Notes: generated by a model from the letters alone, not told the origin. A stretch of DNA of 64,000 nucleotides from Pseudomonas sp. NBRC 111124 (GCF_001320245.1 NZ_BCBA01000001.1:62001-126000); one strand, 5' to 3'; positions 35,562-44,177 are shown, counted from the first letter of the stretch. Program-made: numbers and translations.

Positions 35562-36449
35562 ATGACCGCCTCCCCCTTGCTCACTGCATTCCTCCCCTTG
35601 GCGTTGGGCATCATCATGCTCGGCCTCGGTTTGTCTCTGACGCTGGCCGATTTCGCCCGCGTGGTGAAATACCCGAAACCGGTGGTGATCGGCCTGTGCT
35701 GCCAGATCCTGCTGTTGCCGCTGGTGTGCTTCCTGATCGCCAATGGTTTTGGGCTGGAATCGGCGCTGGCGGTCGGCCTGATGCTGCTGGCGGCTTCCCC
35801 GGGTGGCACCACCGCCAACCTGTTCAGCCACCTGGCCCACGGTGATGTGGCGCTGAATATCACCCTGACAGCGGTCAACTCGCTGATCGCGATCCTGACC
35901 ATGCCACTGCTGGTGAACCTGTCCCTGGCCTGGTTCATGGCCTCAGACCAGGCCATCCCGCTGCAATTTGCCAAGGTCATGCAGGTGTTCGCCATCGTCC
36001 TGCTGCCCGTGGCTTTGGGCATGCTGATCCGCCATTGGGTACCGCGCTTTGCCGCACGCATGGAGAAGCCGATGAAGCTGGTGGCAGCGCTATTCCTGGC
36101 ATTCACCATCGTTCTGGCCTTGGCCAAGGACTGGCATACCGTCGTCGAATATGCACCGCTGGTGGGCCTGGCCGCCTTGCTGTTCAACCTGATCAGCCTC
36201 GCGCTCGGCTACTGGGTGCCCCGCTTGCTAAGCATCCCCAAGCGCCAGGCGATCGCCATCGGCATGGAAATCGGCATCCACAACGGTACCCTGGCCATCG
36301 CCCTGGCGCTGAGCCCATCGCTGCTGAACAACCCCACCATGGCTGTGCCGGCTGCGCTTTACAGCCTGATCATGTTCTTCACGGCGGCAGGGTTCGGTTG
36401 GTGGGTCAGCCGCGGTCGCGTGGCAACCGCGCCTGCAACTGGCGTTTGA
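35562..36449 (+). CDS. bile acid:sodium symporter (BASS) family transporter
   Basis: A 295-residue polytopic protein with nine or ten helices of the BASS/SBF family, including LLAASPGGTTANLFSHLAHG and the crossover motif GMEIGIHNGTLAIALA. Bacterial members carry organic anions such as pantoate or keto acids with sodium; the substrate here is unknown. ATG 35562 is chosen at the start of the first helix; nine codons upstream are in frame but uncharged by homology. The 3' end overlaps the convergent crtZ by 44 bases. Confidence 0.88.
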   Translation: MTASPLLTAFLPLALGIIMLGLGLSLTLADFARVVKYPKPVVIGLCCQILLLPLVCFLIANGFGLESALAVGLMLLAASPGGTTANLFSHLAHGDVALNITLTAVNSLIAILTMPLLVNLSLAWFMASDQAIPLQFAKVMQVFAIVLLPVALGMLIRHWVPRFAARMEKPMKLVAALFLAFTIVLALAKDWHTVVEYAPLVGLAALLFNLISLALGYWVPRLLSIPKRQAIAIGMEIGIHNGTLAIALALSPSLLNNPTMAVPAALYSLIMFFTAAGFGWWVSRGRVATAPATGV

Positions 36450-36879
36450 GCACCTTCAGCGGTGGCGCGTAGAAGAAGCCGAACGAGACGCTGCCCGTGC
36501 GCCCCTTCACGGCATGGTGCAGCTGATGAGCACGGTGCAGGCGCTTGAGGTAACGGTTGACCGGCCGCATCTTGCGCGGCCAATGCCGGTGAAAGAAACC
36601 GTCATGGGCCAGCACGTACAGCACGCCGTACCCGGCCACGCCTGCGCCCACCCACTGCAGCGGCGCATGGCCGGCCTTGCCCAGGGCGACCAATGCCGTG
36701 GCAATCAGGCCCAGCGCCACCAGGTACAGGTCGTTGGTTTCCAGCATGCCCAGCTGCGGCTCATGGTGCGAGCGGTGCAGCCACCAGCCCCAGCCATGCA
36801 TGATGTACTTGTGAGCCAGCGTGCCGACACCTTCCATGGCCACCAGGGTGCCGAGCAGCACGGCGAGATTGAACAGCAT
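36406..36879 (-). CDS. crtZ: CrtZ-type beta-carotene hydroxylase (fatty-acid hydroxylase superfamily)
   Basis: A 157-residue membrane protein closely matching CrtZ in length and motifs. The four histidine clusters HKYIMHGW, HRSHHE, HDGFFHRHW and HRAHQLHH form the di-iron site, and a conserved FGFFYAPPL follows. CrtZ hydroxylates beta-ionone rings of carotenoids. No other crt genes are present here, so either a different terpenoid/lipid is used or the carotenoid genes lie elsewhere. ATG 36879 aligns with the family N-terminus (MLFNLAVLLGTLVAMEG); an in-frame ATG at 36942 would add 21 residues. Confidence 0.85.
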   Translation of the reverse strand: MLFNLAVLLGTLVAMEGVGTLAHKYIMHGWGWWLHRSHHEPQLGMLETNDLYLVALGLIATALVALGKAGHAPLQWVGAGVAGYGVLYVLAHDGFFHRHWPRKMRPVNRYLKRLHRAHQLHHAVKGRTGSVSFGFFYAPPLKVLKRQLQARLPRDRG

Positions 36880-36965
36880 GTAACGGTCCGGGGTGTGGCG
36901 GAGAATGGCGCAAGGGTAACGATTACCCAGGTTTTTTTCCATGACGTCGTGACCGGCTGTAGGAT

Positions 36966-37127
36966 GTGATCCAGGTACGCAGCCTGATGCTGCACAGCGA
37001 GGACTTGGCCAACCCGGCGTGCCTTGAGATGCATGCTGAACTGCTTGGCAACCCACACGCCCCGGCGCAACTGGAGCGCCTTGAGCAATCCCCGCGTTGC
37101 ATGCGACCGACTACTGCCCTTACCTGA
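36966..37127 (+). CDS. possible small protein or gene remnant
   Basis: A 53-codon frame (GTG 36966 to TGA 37127) lies directly upstream of the acetyltransferase. It encodes an amphipathic peptide (SLMLHSEDLANPACLEMHAE and so on) with protein-like composition but a poor ribosome site. It may be a short gene, the 3' end of a lost gene, or spurious. Confidence 0.25.
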   Translation: MIQVRSLMLHSEDLANPACLEMHAELLGNPHAPAQLERLEQSPRCMRPTTALT

Positions 37128-37139
37128 AAGGAGCACACA

Positions 37140-37646
37140 ATGCGCATTCGCCCTGCTCTGCTGGCTGACATCACTCAGCTGATGGCAATCGAGCAGTCAG
37201 CCGCTCAGGCGTTCCTGCAGCTCCCGGAGCTGGCCTGGTTGGCCAGCGCCGAGGGGCTGGATGAAAAAGCCCACGAAGCCTTCATTGCTGCCAATGGCAG
37301 CTGGTTGGCCGAGGATAATCAGGGGGAGGCGCTGGGGTTTGTGTGCCTGAGCCTGGAAGGTCAGGCGCTGCATGTTCACGAGCTTTCGGTACGGTCGCAG
37401 TCCCAGGGCCAGGGGATCGGCAGGCAGTTGCTGGATCAGGCTTGTGCCGTGGCGGGGCAATGGGGTGCCGTGGAACTGACCTTGACCACCTTTGCCCAAG
37501 TGCACTGGAATGGCCCGTTCTATGCCAGGTACGGCTTCGAGGTGCTCGCTGAACCGCAACTGGGGGCAAGGTTGCAGGGCATTCTGGCAACAGAGCGCGC
37601 CCATGGCTTGTCAGGGCGCTGCGCCATGCGCCTGCCGCTGGTGTGA
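37140..37646 (+). CDS. GNAT family N-acetyltransferase
   Basis: A 168-residue GNAT protein with the acetyl-CoA motif QSQGQGIGRQLLDQA (about residues 86-100) after the LHVHELSV strand, and FYARYGFEVL toward the C-terminus. ATG 37140 has AAAGGAG upstream. It converges with the diguanylate cyclase gene with a four-base gap. The acceptor is unknown; the closest general resemblance is to small-molecule or protein-modifying RimI-like enzymes. Confidence 0.88.
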   Translation: MRIRPALLADITQLMAIEQSAAQAFLQLPELAWLASAEGLDEKAHEAFIAANGSWLAEDNQGEALGFVCLSLEGQALHVHELSVRSQSQGQGIGRQLLDQACAVAGQWGAVELTLTTFAQVHWNGPFYARYGFEVLAEPQLGARLQGILATERAHGLSGRCAMRLPLV

Positions 37647-37650
37647 CCGC

Positions 37651-39216
37651 TCACTCGGCATTCACCGTCAGTTTGGCTGCCACCGTGTAACCGTCACGGC
37701 CCTGCCGCTTGGCCTGGTACAGCGCAGCGTCGGCCGACGCCATCAGGCTTTCCGTTGTGCAGGCATCACGCGTTGGGTGACCAACGGCGATCCCGGCACT
37801 GACCGATACCAGCCCCAAAGGGCTACCGGCGTGGGGGATCGCGTGGCGGCGCAGCAACTGCATGATCTCTTCCACGACCAGTTCCGCGCCGGCGGCATCG
37901 GTATCGGGCAACAGCACGGTGAACTCTTCACCGCCATAGCGCACGGCCAGGTCCGCCGGCCGCTTCAATGCTTGCTGCATGATCTCGGCAAAGCGGCGCA
38001 GGCATTGGTCACCCGCCAGGTGGCCATAGCGGTCGTTGTACAGTTTGAAGTAATCCAGATCGAGCATCACCAGCGCCAGTGGGTAGCCCTGGCGGCGCGC
38101 CCGTTTGAGCTCGGCTTCGAACACCGCATCCAGCCGCCGGCGATTGCCCAGCCCGGTCAAGCTGTCGGTCAGAGCCAACGACTTGAGGGTCTGATGCGCC
38201 TGGTGCAACGCCCGCTCGATGGCGATACGCTCGCGCAACTGGCGCAACACCACCCAGCCGAACGCAGCCAGACCGACCAACATCAGCAGCAGTACCGTGA
38301 CCGACTTGATCACATCATGGCGCCACGGGGCGATGATCGACTCGCGTGACAACCCCGCCTCTACCACCAAGGGGTAGCTTGTCAGTGCCCGGTAGGCATA
38401 AAGACGCGGAGTACCATCGACAACCGCCACCGCATCGGCCAGGCCTTCGGCGGCGTAAGGCAGGTGATTGCGGAACACCTCGCTGTTGGCCAGGCTGCGT
38501 CCGACCACCTGTTCCACGAACGGCCGACGGACAAGGATGGTGCCATCGCGCTTGGCCAATACCAGTGCGCCTCGTTCGTCTATCTTGAAATCGCCGTAAT
38601 AGCGGACGAACCAGTCCACCTTGATGGTGCCAAGCATGACCCCGGCAAAGCTGCCATCGGGGTTATCCAGCCGGCGCGAGATGGGGATGATCAGGTCGCC
38701 GGTGGTTCGGCTGCGCACCACCGAGCCGATTTGCACGCTGCGATCGGTATGTGTGCGGTGGTAGATGAAGTAATCGCGGTCGCCATTGTTGGCCTTTGGC
38801 GGTATCGCGGCGCGATCCGTCACGATCCAGCTACCGTCCGGAGCAAAGACGAACAGGCCGTGCAGCTGCGGCATGATGGCCCTCTGCTGAGCCAGTAATG
38901 CATGCAGCCGAGGGCGGTTCAGGTGGTCGAAACCGTCACCTTCGATGCGCTCGGTCAGTGCTGCGGTAATCGCGTCTACCTGGCGAATGGCATCTTCGGC
39001 GTGCTGGCTGGTGGCCCTGGCGAGGTTGGTGACCATGTTCTCGGCATTGGCGAACGCGTGCCGATAGTCGCGCCAGGTACGCCAGCCCTCGACCAGCACG
39101 AATGCCAGCATCGCCACGGCCATGAACGACAGCACCAGGCGGAACAAGGCCACTGCTCGCCCCTCGCCGTTCGCCGTGAACAGCCCGTCCTCGTCCTGCT
39201 TTCTGGCTGCAACCAT
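37651..39216 (-). CDS. diguanylate cyclase with periplasmic Cache sensor
   Basis: A 521-residue membrane protein: transmembrane helix near residues 25-45, an extracellular double-Cache-like region (about 55-285, GLFVFAPDGSWIVTDR and SRRLDNPDGSFAGVMLG), a second helix near 300-320, and a C-terminal GGDEF domain with GGEEF at about 428-432. An inhibitory RxxD site (RPAD) sits five residues before it, so product feedback is expected. It should make c-di-GMP in response to a small periplasmic ligand. ATG 39216 follows AAGGA; a TTG six codons earlier is in frame. Confidence 0.92.
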   Translation of the reverse strand: MVAARKQDEDGLFTANGEGRAVALFRLVLSFMAVAMLAFVLVEGWRTWRDYRHAFANAENMVTNLARATSQHAEDAIRQVDAITAALTERIEGDGFDHLNRPRLHALLAQQRAIMPQLHGLFVFAPDGSWIVTDRAAIPPKANNGDRDYFIYHRTHTDRSVQIGSVVRSRTTGDLIIPISRRLDNPDGSFAGVMLGTIKVDWFVRYYGDFKIDERGALVLAKRDGTILVRRPFVEQVVGRSLANSEVFRNHLPYAAEGLADAVAVVDGTPRLYAYRALTSYPLVVEAGLSRESIIAPWRHDVIKSVTVLLLMLVGLAAFGWVVLRQLRERIAIERALHQAHQTLKSLALTDSLTGLGNRRRLDAVFEAELKRARRQGYPLALVMLDLDYFKLYNDRYGHLAGDQCLRRFAEIMQQALKRPADLAVRYGGEEFTVLLPDTDAAGAELVVEEIMQLLRRHAIPHAGSPLGLVSVSAGIAVGHPTRDACTTESLMASADAALYQAKRQGRDGYTVAAKLTVNAE

Positions 39217-39378
39217 GGAAGTCCTTGCCCTCAAGCGTATGCCACCTATGACTATAGTTCAGCGCCCGGGTGCCTTTCGATGAACGACCGGCGCCTAGAA
39301 AAACGAAACCTTTGCCCGTGATCGCTGCTCAACCGTACGCGACACTGAGGTCGCGCCAACGGTTATGAGGAGTCAGGC

Positions 39379-39879
39379 ATGAGCAATCTGTTCATCAAAC
39401 GCGCTGGGTTGTCCCTGGTACTGGGCATGGCATCGTTGCAGGCAATGGCCGCCACCTCCGACGATTTTGTCGAGGCCGCCACCGAATCCGGCATCGCCGA
39501 GGTGGTCACCGGTAATTTGGCCCTTGAAAAAAGCCAGAACGCCGAGATCAAGACATTTGCCCAGCAGATGGTCACCGACCACACCGCGGCTAACCAGAAG
39601 CTCGGCGACATTGCCCGCAAACTGGACATCAGCGTGCCGGACGAAGCGGCGCTGACCGATAAAGTGAAGAAGATGATCCTCGAATGGCGCGACGAGTCGT
39701 TCGACAAATCCTATGTCAACAACCAGGTTGACGCCCACGAAAAAGCCGTGGAGCTGTTCAAGAAAGAAGCAGCGTCTTCCGACAAGCCGGAGCTGAAAGC
39801 CTTTGCCAGCGAAACCCTGCCAAAGCTTGAACACCATCTGGAGCAGGCCAAGGCACTGCAGGCCACCCACGGCAAGTGA
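39379..39879 (+). CDS. DUF4142 periplasmic protein
   Basis: A 166-residue protein with a signal peptide (cut near residue 25, AMA-A) and a DUF4142 four-helix region: EVVTGNLALEKSQNAEIKTFAQQMVTDHT and later KLEHHLEQAKAL. DUF4142 proteins resemble ferritin-like bundles and are linked to stress; exact role unknown. ATG 39379 follows GAGGAG. The next small gene lies 25 bases downstream, probably the same transcript. Confidence 0.88.
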   Translation: MSNLFIKRAGLSLVLGMASLQAMAATSDDFVEAATESGIAEVVTGNLALEKSQNAEIKTFAQQMVTDHTAANQKLGDIARKLDISVPDEAALTDKVKKMILEWRDESFDKSYVNNQVDAHEKAVELFKKEAASSDKPELKAFASETLPKLEHHLEQAKALQATHGK

Positions 39880-39903
39880 CCGCCCTATGACACGAGGCCA
39901 CAC

Positions 39904-40155
39904 ATGACTAACGATGCATTGCGAAGCGAAATCCTCACCCGCCTGCTGCACGCTCACCCGCAAGGGTTGGGCAAGGAGCTACTGGACAACTACCGCGGCG
40001 AGAAAGCCGTGGCCGGCATGCTCAAGACGCTGCAGGAACACGGCCTGATCCAGGATGGCGCCGTGGCGGTCGATAATGACCACCAGATCAGCCTGAACTA
40101 CCCGATCAAGCTGTCTTCGGCGGGGGTCGAGGCGGCCAAGCAAGTGGAGGGTTAA
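39904..40155 (+). CDS. small winged-helix-like protein
   Basis: An 83-residue protein with MLKTLQEHGLIQDGAVAVD and LSSAGVEAAKQ, a helix-turn-helix plus beta-wing pattern seen in small transcriptional or structural proteins. No recognition residues can be pinned down. It follows the DUF4142 gene and ends at a strong hairpin. Confidence 0.65.
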   Translation: MTNDALRSEILTRLLHAHPQGLGKELLDNYRGEKAVAGMLKTLQEHGLIQDGAVAVDNDHQISLNYPIKLSSAGVEAAKQVEG

Positions 40156-40158
40156 GGC

Positions 40159-40201
40159 TCAACCGCCCCATCGCCCGAAGAGCGGCGATGGGGCGGGTTG
40201 A
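40159..40201. terminator. bidirectional hairpin terminator
   Basis: A long inverted repeat, AACC-GCCCCATCGCC against GGCGATGGGGC-GGGTT, with an eight-base loop, sits between two convergent genes. A flanking T tract is weak, so it may rely on stem strength; it can serve both strands. Confidence 0.65.
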
Positions 40202-40202
40202 A

Positions 40203-40373
40203 TCATTGGCCCTTGTTGGTTTTTTCAACGTCCCGTGGGGGCTTCGCTGGCCCTTGCGGGTCAACTTGCGGGTCGCTCAGGTCCGGGGAATCGGGGTCAA
40301 AACCCAGCTCGCCCTTCTTGTTTGCATGGTCCGACGAGTGTGGGCCCTGCTGATGCTGTTCTGGCTTGTTCAT
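40203..40373 (-). CDS. small hydrophilic protein
   Basis: A 56-residue protein rich in Asp, Pro, Gln and Lys (PDSPDLSDPQVDPQ and so on) with no hydrophobic region. ATG 40373 has GGGAG seven bases upstream, preferred over an upstream start five codons earlier. Reminiscent of the DP-rich protein at 12079-12249. No function known. Confidence 0.5.
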   Translation of the reverse strand: MNKPEQHQQGPHSSDHANKKGELGFDPDSPDLSDPQVDPQGPAKPPRDVEKTNKGQ

Positions 40374-40430
40374 TATTCGCTCTCCCAAGGAATGTCTATG
40401 GAAGAACGCGCCTGCATCAGGAAGTTTTAT

Positions 40431-41411
40431 TCAATTGCCAGCTTGCTGCGCCCTGAGTGCCTGTAGCGCTTCATCGCGCTTGATCAGTTCGTCCTGCAAG
40501 AGCTGCAACTGCCTGCCTTGCTCCGTACAGATGGCACGGTTTTCTTCCAGGCTCTGAGTTTGTACTTGCAATTGCCGACGCATTTCGTCGCTGGCGCCCT
40601 GCGCCTGCGCCAGGATGGTCCGCAATCCCTGGATCTGCGCGTCGCGCTGTTCGAGTAGCTCATCCTTGACCTTGCATTGACTGGTGGCCTGGCGGTGCTC
40701 GCCGAGCATACGCTCGTTGTCGCGGTGCAGGCGGGTCAGTTCGTCCTGCTTGACGATCATGCCTTGCTGCAACTGGCGCAGCTCCACCTGCAGCTGCTGG
40801 GTCTGTGCCTCATGCCGGCGCTGATCCTGCTCGCGCTGTTCGCGACTGGCAGTGCGGTAATGCTCCAGCGCATCTCGGGCATGGCGGTGCTTGTCTTCCA
40901 GCGAGCGCACCTGCTCTTCCTTGTCGGCGAGGCGCACCTGTAATTCACCCAAAGACTGATTGAGGCTTGCGCTGCGCAACTGCTCGGTCTGTAGCGAATT
41001 CTGCGTGGTCACCAAGCGCTCCGATTCGGCAGCCAGCGCAGCTGCCTGGATCTCTTGTTGCTGGTGCGCGGCGGCCAGCGCCTGCTGCGCCAATTGCAAC
41101 TGCGCTTGCAATTGCTCGCGCTGCTCATTGAACGCGGCTTCGGCCTGTTCGACGCGGGCGTCACCTTCCTCCTGCACCTGGGCAGCCAACTGCGATACCA
41201 GCCGGGTCAGTGAATCGCTCAATGCAGCCTGCCCCTGCAGTGCTACAGGCTTGGGCCCCTCAAGCTCCTTCAGGTAGCGATGAATGGTGGTCTTCGAGCC
41301 TGTATTACCCAGCTCGATACGTACCGCATCGATGCTGGGGTACTCGCCTCGTGCGATCAGCACCTGCCGCGCCTGCTGCACTACCGCCTTGTTGATACCG
41401 CCCCGGGCCAT
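40431..41411 (-). CDS. KfrA-like DNA-binding coiled-coil protein
   Basis: A 326-residue protein with an N-terminal helix-turn-helix region (KTTIHRYLKELEG at about residues 40-52, after IDAVRIELGNTG) of the KfrA_N family, followed by a long alpha-helical coiled coil (residues about 65-315) full of Glu, Gln, Arg and Leu. KfrA proteins bind operators near their own promoters and influence plasmid stability, and chromosomal homologues exist. A near-perfect palindrome at 41433-41450 lies just upstream of the ATG at 41411. Confidence 0.85.
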   Translation of the reverse strand: MARGGINKAVVQQARQVLIARGEYPSIDAVRIELGNTGSKTTIHRYLKELEGPKPVALQGQAALSDSLTRLVSQLAAQVQEEGDARVEQAEAAFNEQREQLQAQLQLAQQALAAAHQQQEIQAAALAAESERLVTTQNSLQTEQLRSASLNQSLGELQVRLADKEEQVRSLEDKHRHARDALEHYRTASREQREQDQRRHEAQTQQLQVELRQLQQGMIVKQDELTRLHRDNERMLGEHRQATSQCKVKDELLEQRDAQIQGLRTILAQAQGASDEMRRQLQVQTQSLEENRAICTEQGRQLQLLQDELIKRDEALQALRAQQAGN

Positions 41412-41432
41412 GGTTGCTCCTACGATTTCGTA

Positions 41433-41450
41433 ACATGATACGTACCATGT
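41433..41450. promoter_or_regulatory. candidate KfrA-type operator palindrome
   Basis: ACATGATAC followed directly by GTACCATGT, an 18-base inverted repeat with one mismatched pair, lies 22 bases upstream of the start of the KfrA-like gene. Such a site would suit autoregulation, known for plasmid KfrA. Binding is inferred. Confidence 0.5.
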
Positions 41451-41604
41451 AAATACGTGGGGATTTTGTTCATTGCCAGGCGATATTTCAAGTGAAATCT
41501 AAGGCTTAATAATCACGGCTTATCGCATGTGAAGGACGAAAAAGCGCTCTCTGGGTCGTTGAACGATGACGTCAGTACGGTAGTGAGCCTGCTGTGGCAC
41601 CTGC

Positions 41605-42140
41605 TCAGCCGGGGTTCTGTAACAGGCCACGTGGCAATTTGAAGCCTTTGAAGGGTTCTTGGGTGATGGGATTGAAAGCCTTCTCCGCATTTAGCCGGTA
41701 GCGCATCACGCCATCGCCTGTCGCGAAGCTCAGGTCAACGCTGGTGGGCGTGCGACCATTCAATGCGCCGCGGCTCAGCAACCGGAACATCGACCATGGC
41801 CCCCTGTACTCCAGCCTGCTGCTGTTCGAATGCGATCTGCCAGCGCCAATTGTTCTATCACGTCGCTACGGACCAACGACTGCCCGTGCTGGCCGATTTG
41901 CAGAGCCTCGGGGTGGAGGAGCCCGCACAACGAACGGGTACCGCCCGGCCAGGCGCTGCTGAAAGAAGCTGTACACCTCGGCATCCCAGCGCCGCTCAAG
42001 CTCGCGAAGGGCTTCGACATACAGCACTTGCGCCGTTTGGTCGGCTATTTTCCTGACCTGGTGGTTGATCGGCTCCGGCAAGCCGCTGGTCAAGCCACAA
42101 CTGGGCCGTGCCGGCCTGGCTCGAACTGGCGCATCTTCCA
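41605..42140 (-). pseudogene. decayed C-terminus of tssM (IcmF family, type VI secretion)
   Basis: The minus strand encodes pieces of the TssM C-terminal region split between frames: AQLWLDQ, then LPEPINHQVRKIAD with YSFFQQRLAGRYPF, then SLVRSDVIEQLALADRIR, then GPWSMFRLLSRGALNG with the final SFATGDGVMRYRLN and FKGFKLPRGLL ending near 41605. At least two frameshifts (near 42085 and 41905) and a missing stretch break the frame. No intact start exists. No other type VI genes are nearby, so it is a relic of a lost locus. TssM identity is from remembered motifs. Confidence 0.65.
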
Positions 42141-42349
42141 GCAGAAGACCGTGCGCCTATACGTCTATCGCTTTGCCCACAGTGAAAAGCTGCACAGTCA
42201 AACAGGGGTGGCGACCAGCCAAAGCCGTGTTTACGCCGCTTGAGCCGCCAATACAAAACATTGACCCATGTCGCTAGACTTCACCTTTATCCCCTGACAA
42301 AGTAAGCAAATTCTCACGGACGAGGCCCACAACCCCGCAAGGCGATTCC

Positions 42350-42544
42350 ATGGCAATCGATTCCGTTCTGTTTCGCATCCTCCGTGCGTTCACCCCCTTC
42401 AACCAGCGCCTGTTCCTGCGCCGCCTCACAAAGGAAGAGGTGAACCTGATCAACTACTTCCGCACCCTGCCCGAACGCGACCGGATCGCCGTGCGGTTCA
42501 TGTGCACGGCGATTCACAAATCCTCCCCCAAAACGCACGATTGA
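42350..42544 (+). CDS. small hypothetical protein
   Basis: A 64-residue basic protein (MAIDSVLFRILRAFTPFNQR at the start, then LTKEEVNLINYFRTLPERDR) with helical character. The ATG is preceded by AAGGC. Composition and codon use look coding; small proteins of this kind occur in Pseudomonas. It converges on tenA with a 15-base gap. Confidence 0.45.
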   Translation: MAIDSVLFRILRAFTPFNQRLFLRRLTKEEVNLINYFRTLPERDRIAVRFMCTAIHKSSPKTHD

Positions 42545-42559
42545 AGGCTGAGCCCGGCC

Positions 42560-43225
42560 TCAGGCAACGACATCCAGCCCCATCTGCCAGAAATCAGCCT
42601 CCAGCCGTGAAGCCTGGCCAAAGATCTGTGCCAGCTCCACAAACCGCTGCTCGGTCATGCTCCGCGCCGCCAGTTCATCCAGGTGCTTGCGGGCCGCCGC
42701 TGCCACACCCTGATAAGCCTCCCCGGCATACTCGCCAATCCACTCCCGGTACGGGTGATCGCTCAGGTCGCCAATGCGCTCCGTCAGCGTACGGCCAATC
42801 TCGGCGTAACCGATCACGCACGGCGCCAACGCCACATGCAATTCGAGCAGGTCACCGGCCGCGCCGCAGTCGAGCACGTAGCGGGTGTAAGCCACGGTCG
42901 CCTGGTGCTCAGGCGCTGCCTGAATATCGGCCTGCGACAACCCCCAGCGCGCGCACAACCGCAGGTGCAGTTCGGTCTCGTCAAGAATCGCCGCCAGGCC
43001 CGCCTGGGCAGCGCGGATATCCGCCGGCAGGCGGCTCTTGTAGGCGGCCAGGGCCCAGGCGCGGGCGAACTGGATGAGGAACAGGTAGTCCTGGATCAGG
43101 TAGGTGCGGAAGGCTTCTTCCGACAAGGTGCCCTCGCCCATCTGCCGCACGAAGTCGTGGTCGACATAGCTGTTCCACTGCCCGGCCGTAGCGGCCTTCA
43201 AACGCTCGAAAATGTCCATGCTCAT
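42560..43225 (-). CDS. tenA: TenA family thiaminase II
   Basis: A 221-residue TenA protein with the catalytic Cys in ALAPCVIGYAEIG (about residue 137) and the Glu in WIGEYAGEAYQ (about 190s), plus the YLIQDYLFLIQFARAW helix. TenA_C enzymes hydrolyse aminopyrimidine thiamin breakdown products to HMP for salvage. It starts on the stop of the preceding TenA-like gene (ATGA) behind GGAGG, so both belong to one transcript under the TPP riboswitch. Confidence 0.9.
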   Translation of the reverse strand: MSMDIFERLKAATAGQWNSYVDHDFVRQMGEGTLSEEAFRTYLIQDYLFLIQFARAWALAAYKSRLPADIRAAQAGLAAILDETELHLRLCARWGLSQADIQAAPEHQATVAYTRYVLDCGAAGDLLELHVALAPCVIGYAEIGRTLTERIGDLSDHPYREWIGEYAGEAYQGVAAAARKHLDELAARSMTEQRFVELAQIFGQASRLEADFWQMGLDVVA

Positions 43226-43869
43226 GCCTCCTCGCTGTAAACGGCGTCGAAGAAGGCAAGCTCCAGCTCAACGGTACGGGCATAGAAATCACTGGCCAAC
43301 GCGGCCTCCTGAGGGCCGACACGGTCCAGCTCGGCTTTCAGGAATGCCACGAAATCGCAGAACGCCGGGTTGTCGTGCAGGGTGATCCATTCCGCGTAGA
43401 CGAAGTTGGCCGGCAACGGCTTAGGCGCCTTGAGGGCCCAGTCCAGGTACAGGCCTTCGGCAACGTTCAGCACGGCCAGTGCGGCGGCATAGGAACGGGT
43501 GGCCGCCGCCTCGCGCATGATGGCCTTGAAACCTGCGGTTGGTGCAGTGTCGGCGGGCTCGGTGCGTTGCGCCGCGCTGACGTCCAGGGCCTCGAATGCA
43601 CGCAGGAAGTAGGTGTTTTCGTCGCTGGAGATCATCCCGGCGAAGCGACCGAAACGCAGGCGGGCTTCATAGGTGTCGGCGGTGGCGATGGCGGCGCCGA
43701 GCAAGGTCAGGAAGCTGTCGAGAAAGCGGTGATCCTGGACCAGGTAGCGGACCATGATCGGGTCTGCCACGCTGCCGGCGCAGAGTTCGGTGACGAAACG
43801 GTGGCCGACGGCGGCCGACCAGGTCGGTTGATTCTGGCGTTGCAGGGTCTCGCTGAAGCGTTCGGTCAT
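43222..43869 (-). CDS. TenA_E-type protein
   Basis: A 215-residue paralogue of the following gene with helix pattern VRYLVQDHRFLDSFLTLLGAA. The active-site Cys region is replaced by LNVAEGLYLDWA and the late YAEWITLHDNPAFCDF, which suits the TenA_E class whose substrate differs from TenA_C. It starts at ATG 43869, the second residue set after the riboswitch expression platform; the open frame runs 16 codons further upstream through the riboswitch and is not translated. Pairing of TenA_C and TenA_E under one riboswitch suggests two steps of thiamin salvage. Confidence 0.83.
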   Translation of the reverse strand: MTERFSETLQRQNQPTWSAAVGHRFVTELCAGSVADPIMVRYLVQDHRFLDSFLTLLGAAIATADTYEARLRFGRFAGMISSDENTYFLRAFEALDVSAAQRTEPADTAPTAGFKAIMREAAATRSYAAALAVLNVAEGLYLDWALKAPKPLPANFVYAEWITLHDNPAFCDFVAFLKAELDRVGPQEAALASDFYARTVELELAFFDAVYSEEA

Positions 43870-43912
43870 GGTGTGGCCTCGCAGTGAGGCCGGCAAAAGG
43901 CAGGTCGGCAGC

Positions 43913-44006
43913 CCCATCCCTTCGCCGGCATTATCCGGATCAGGTTCGAAGGGTCACCGCGCTGCAGGTGCCAGCGGTTTCTCAGCCCGTTGCCGGGCTC
44001 CCCTTG
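43913..44006 (-). ncRNA. TPP riboswitch (THI element)
   Basis: On the minus strand the leader carries the THI-box hallmarks: GGGGAGCCC, GGGCTGAGAAA, GACCCTTCGAACCTGATC, then GGATAATGCCGGCGAAGGG. It lies 44 bases upstream of the TenA_E gene, so thiamin pyrophosphate should lower expression of the two tenA genes, probably by blocking translation initiation as in other proteobacteria. Confidence 0.95.
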
Positions 44007-44177
44007 GTGGTCAACAGGTATACAGCGCCAATTGCGAATTGTCACCAATTCCATCACCGGAGTTGGGCCCCATCCTGCCCGTTTTCGGGGACTTGTACCC
44101 GGTCCTTGATACCCCGTTATTTAGCGTGCCTCAGGCGATATACGGAGTTGTTTAACAAAGTATTACCGCATTGTCTG

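Noticed and set aside
41763..42243. Plus-strand open frames across the 41.7-42.2 kb region
   Set aside because: They run opposite to the recognisable TssM fragments and have no family character.
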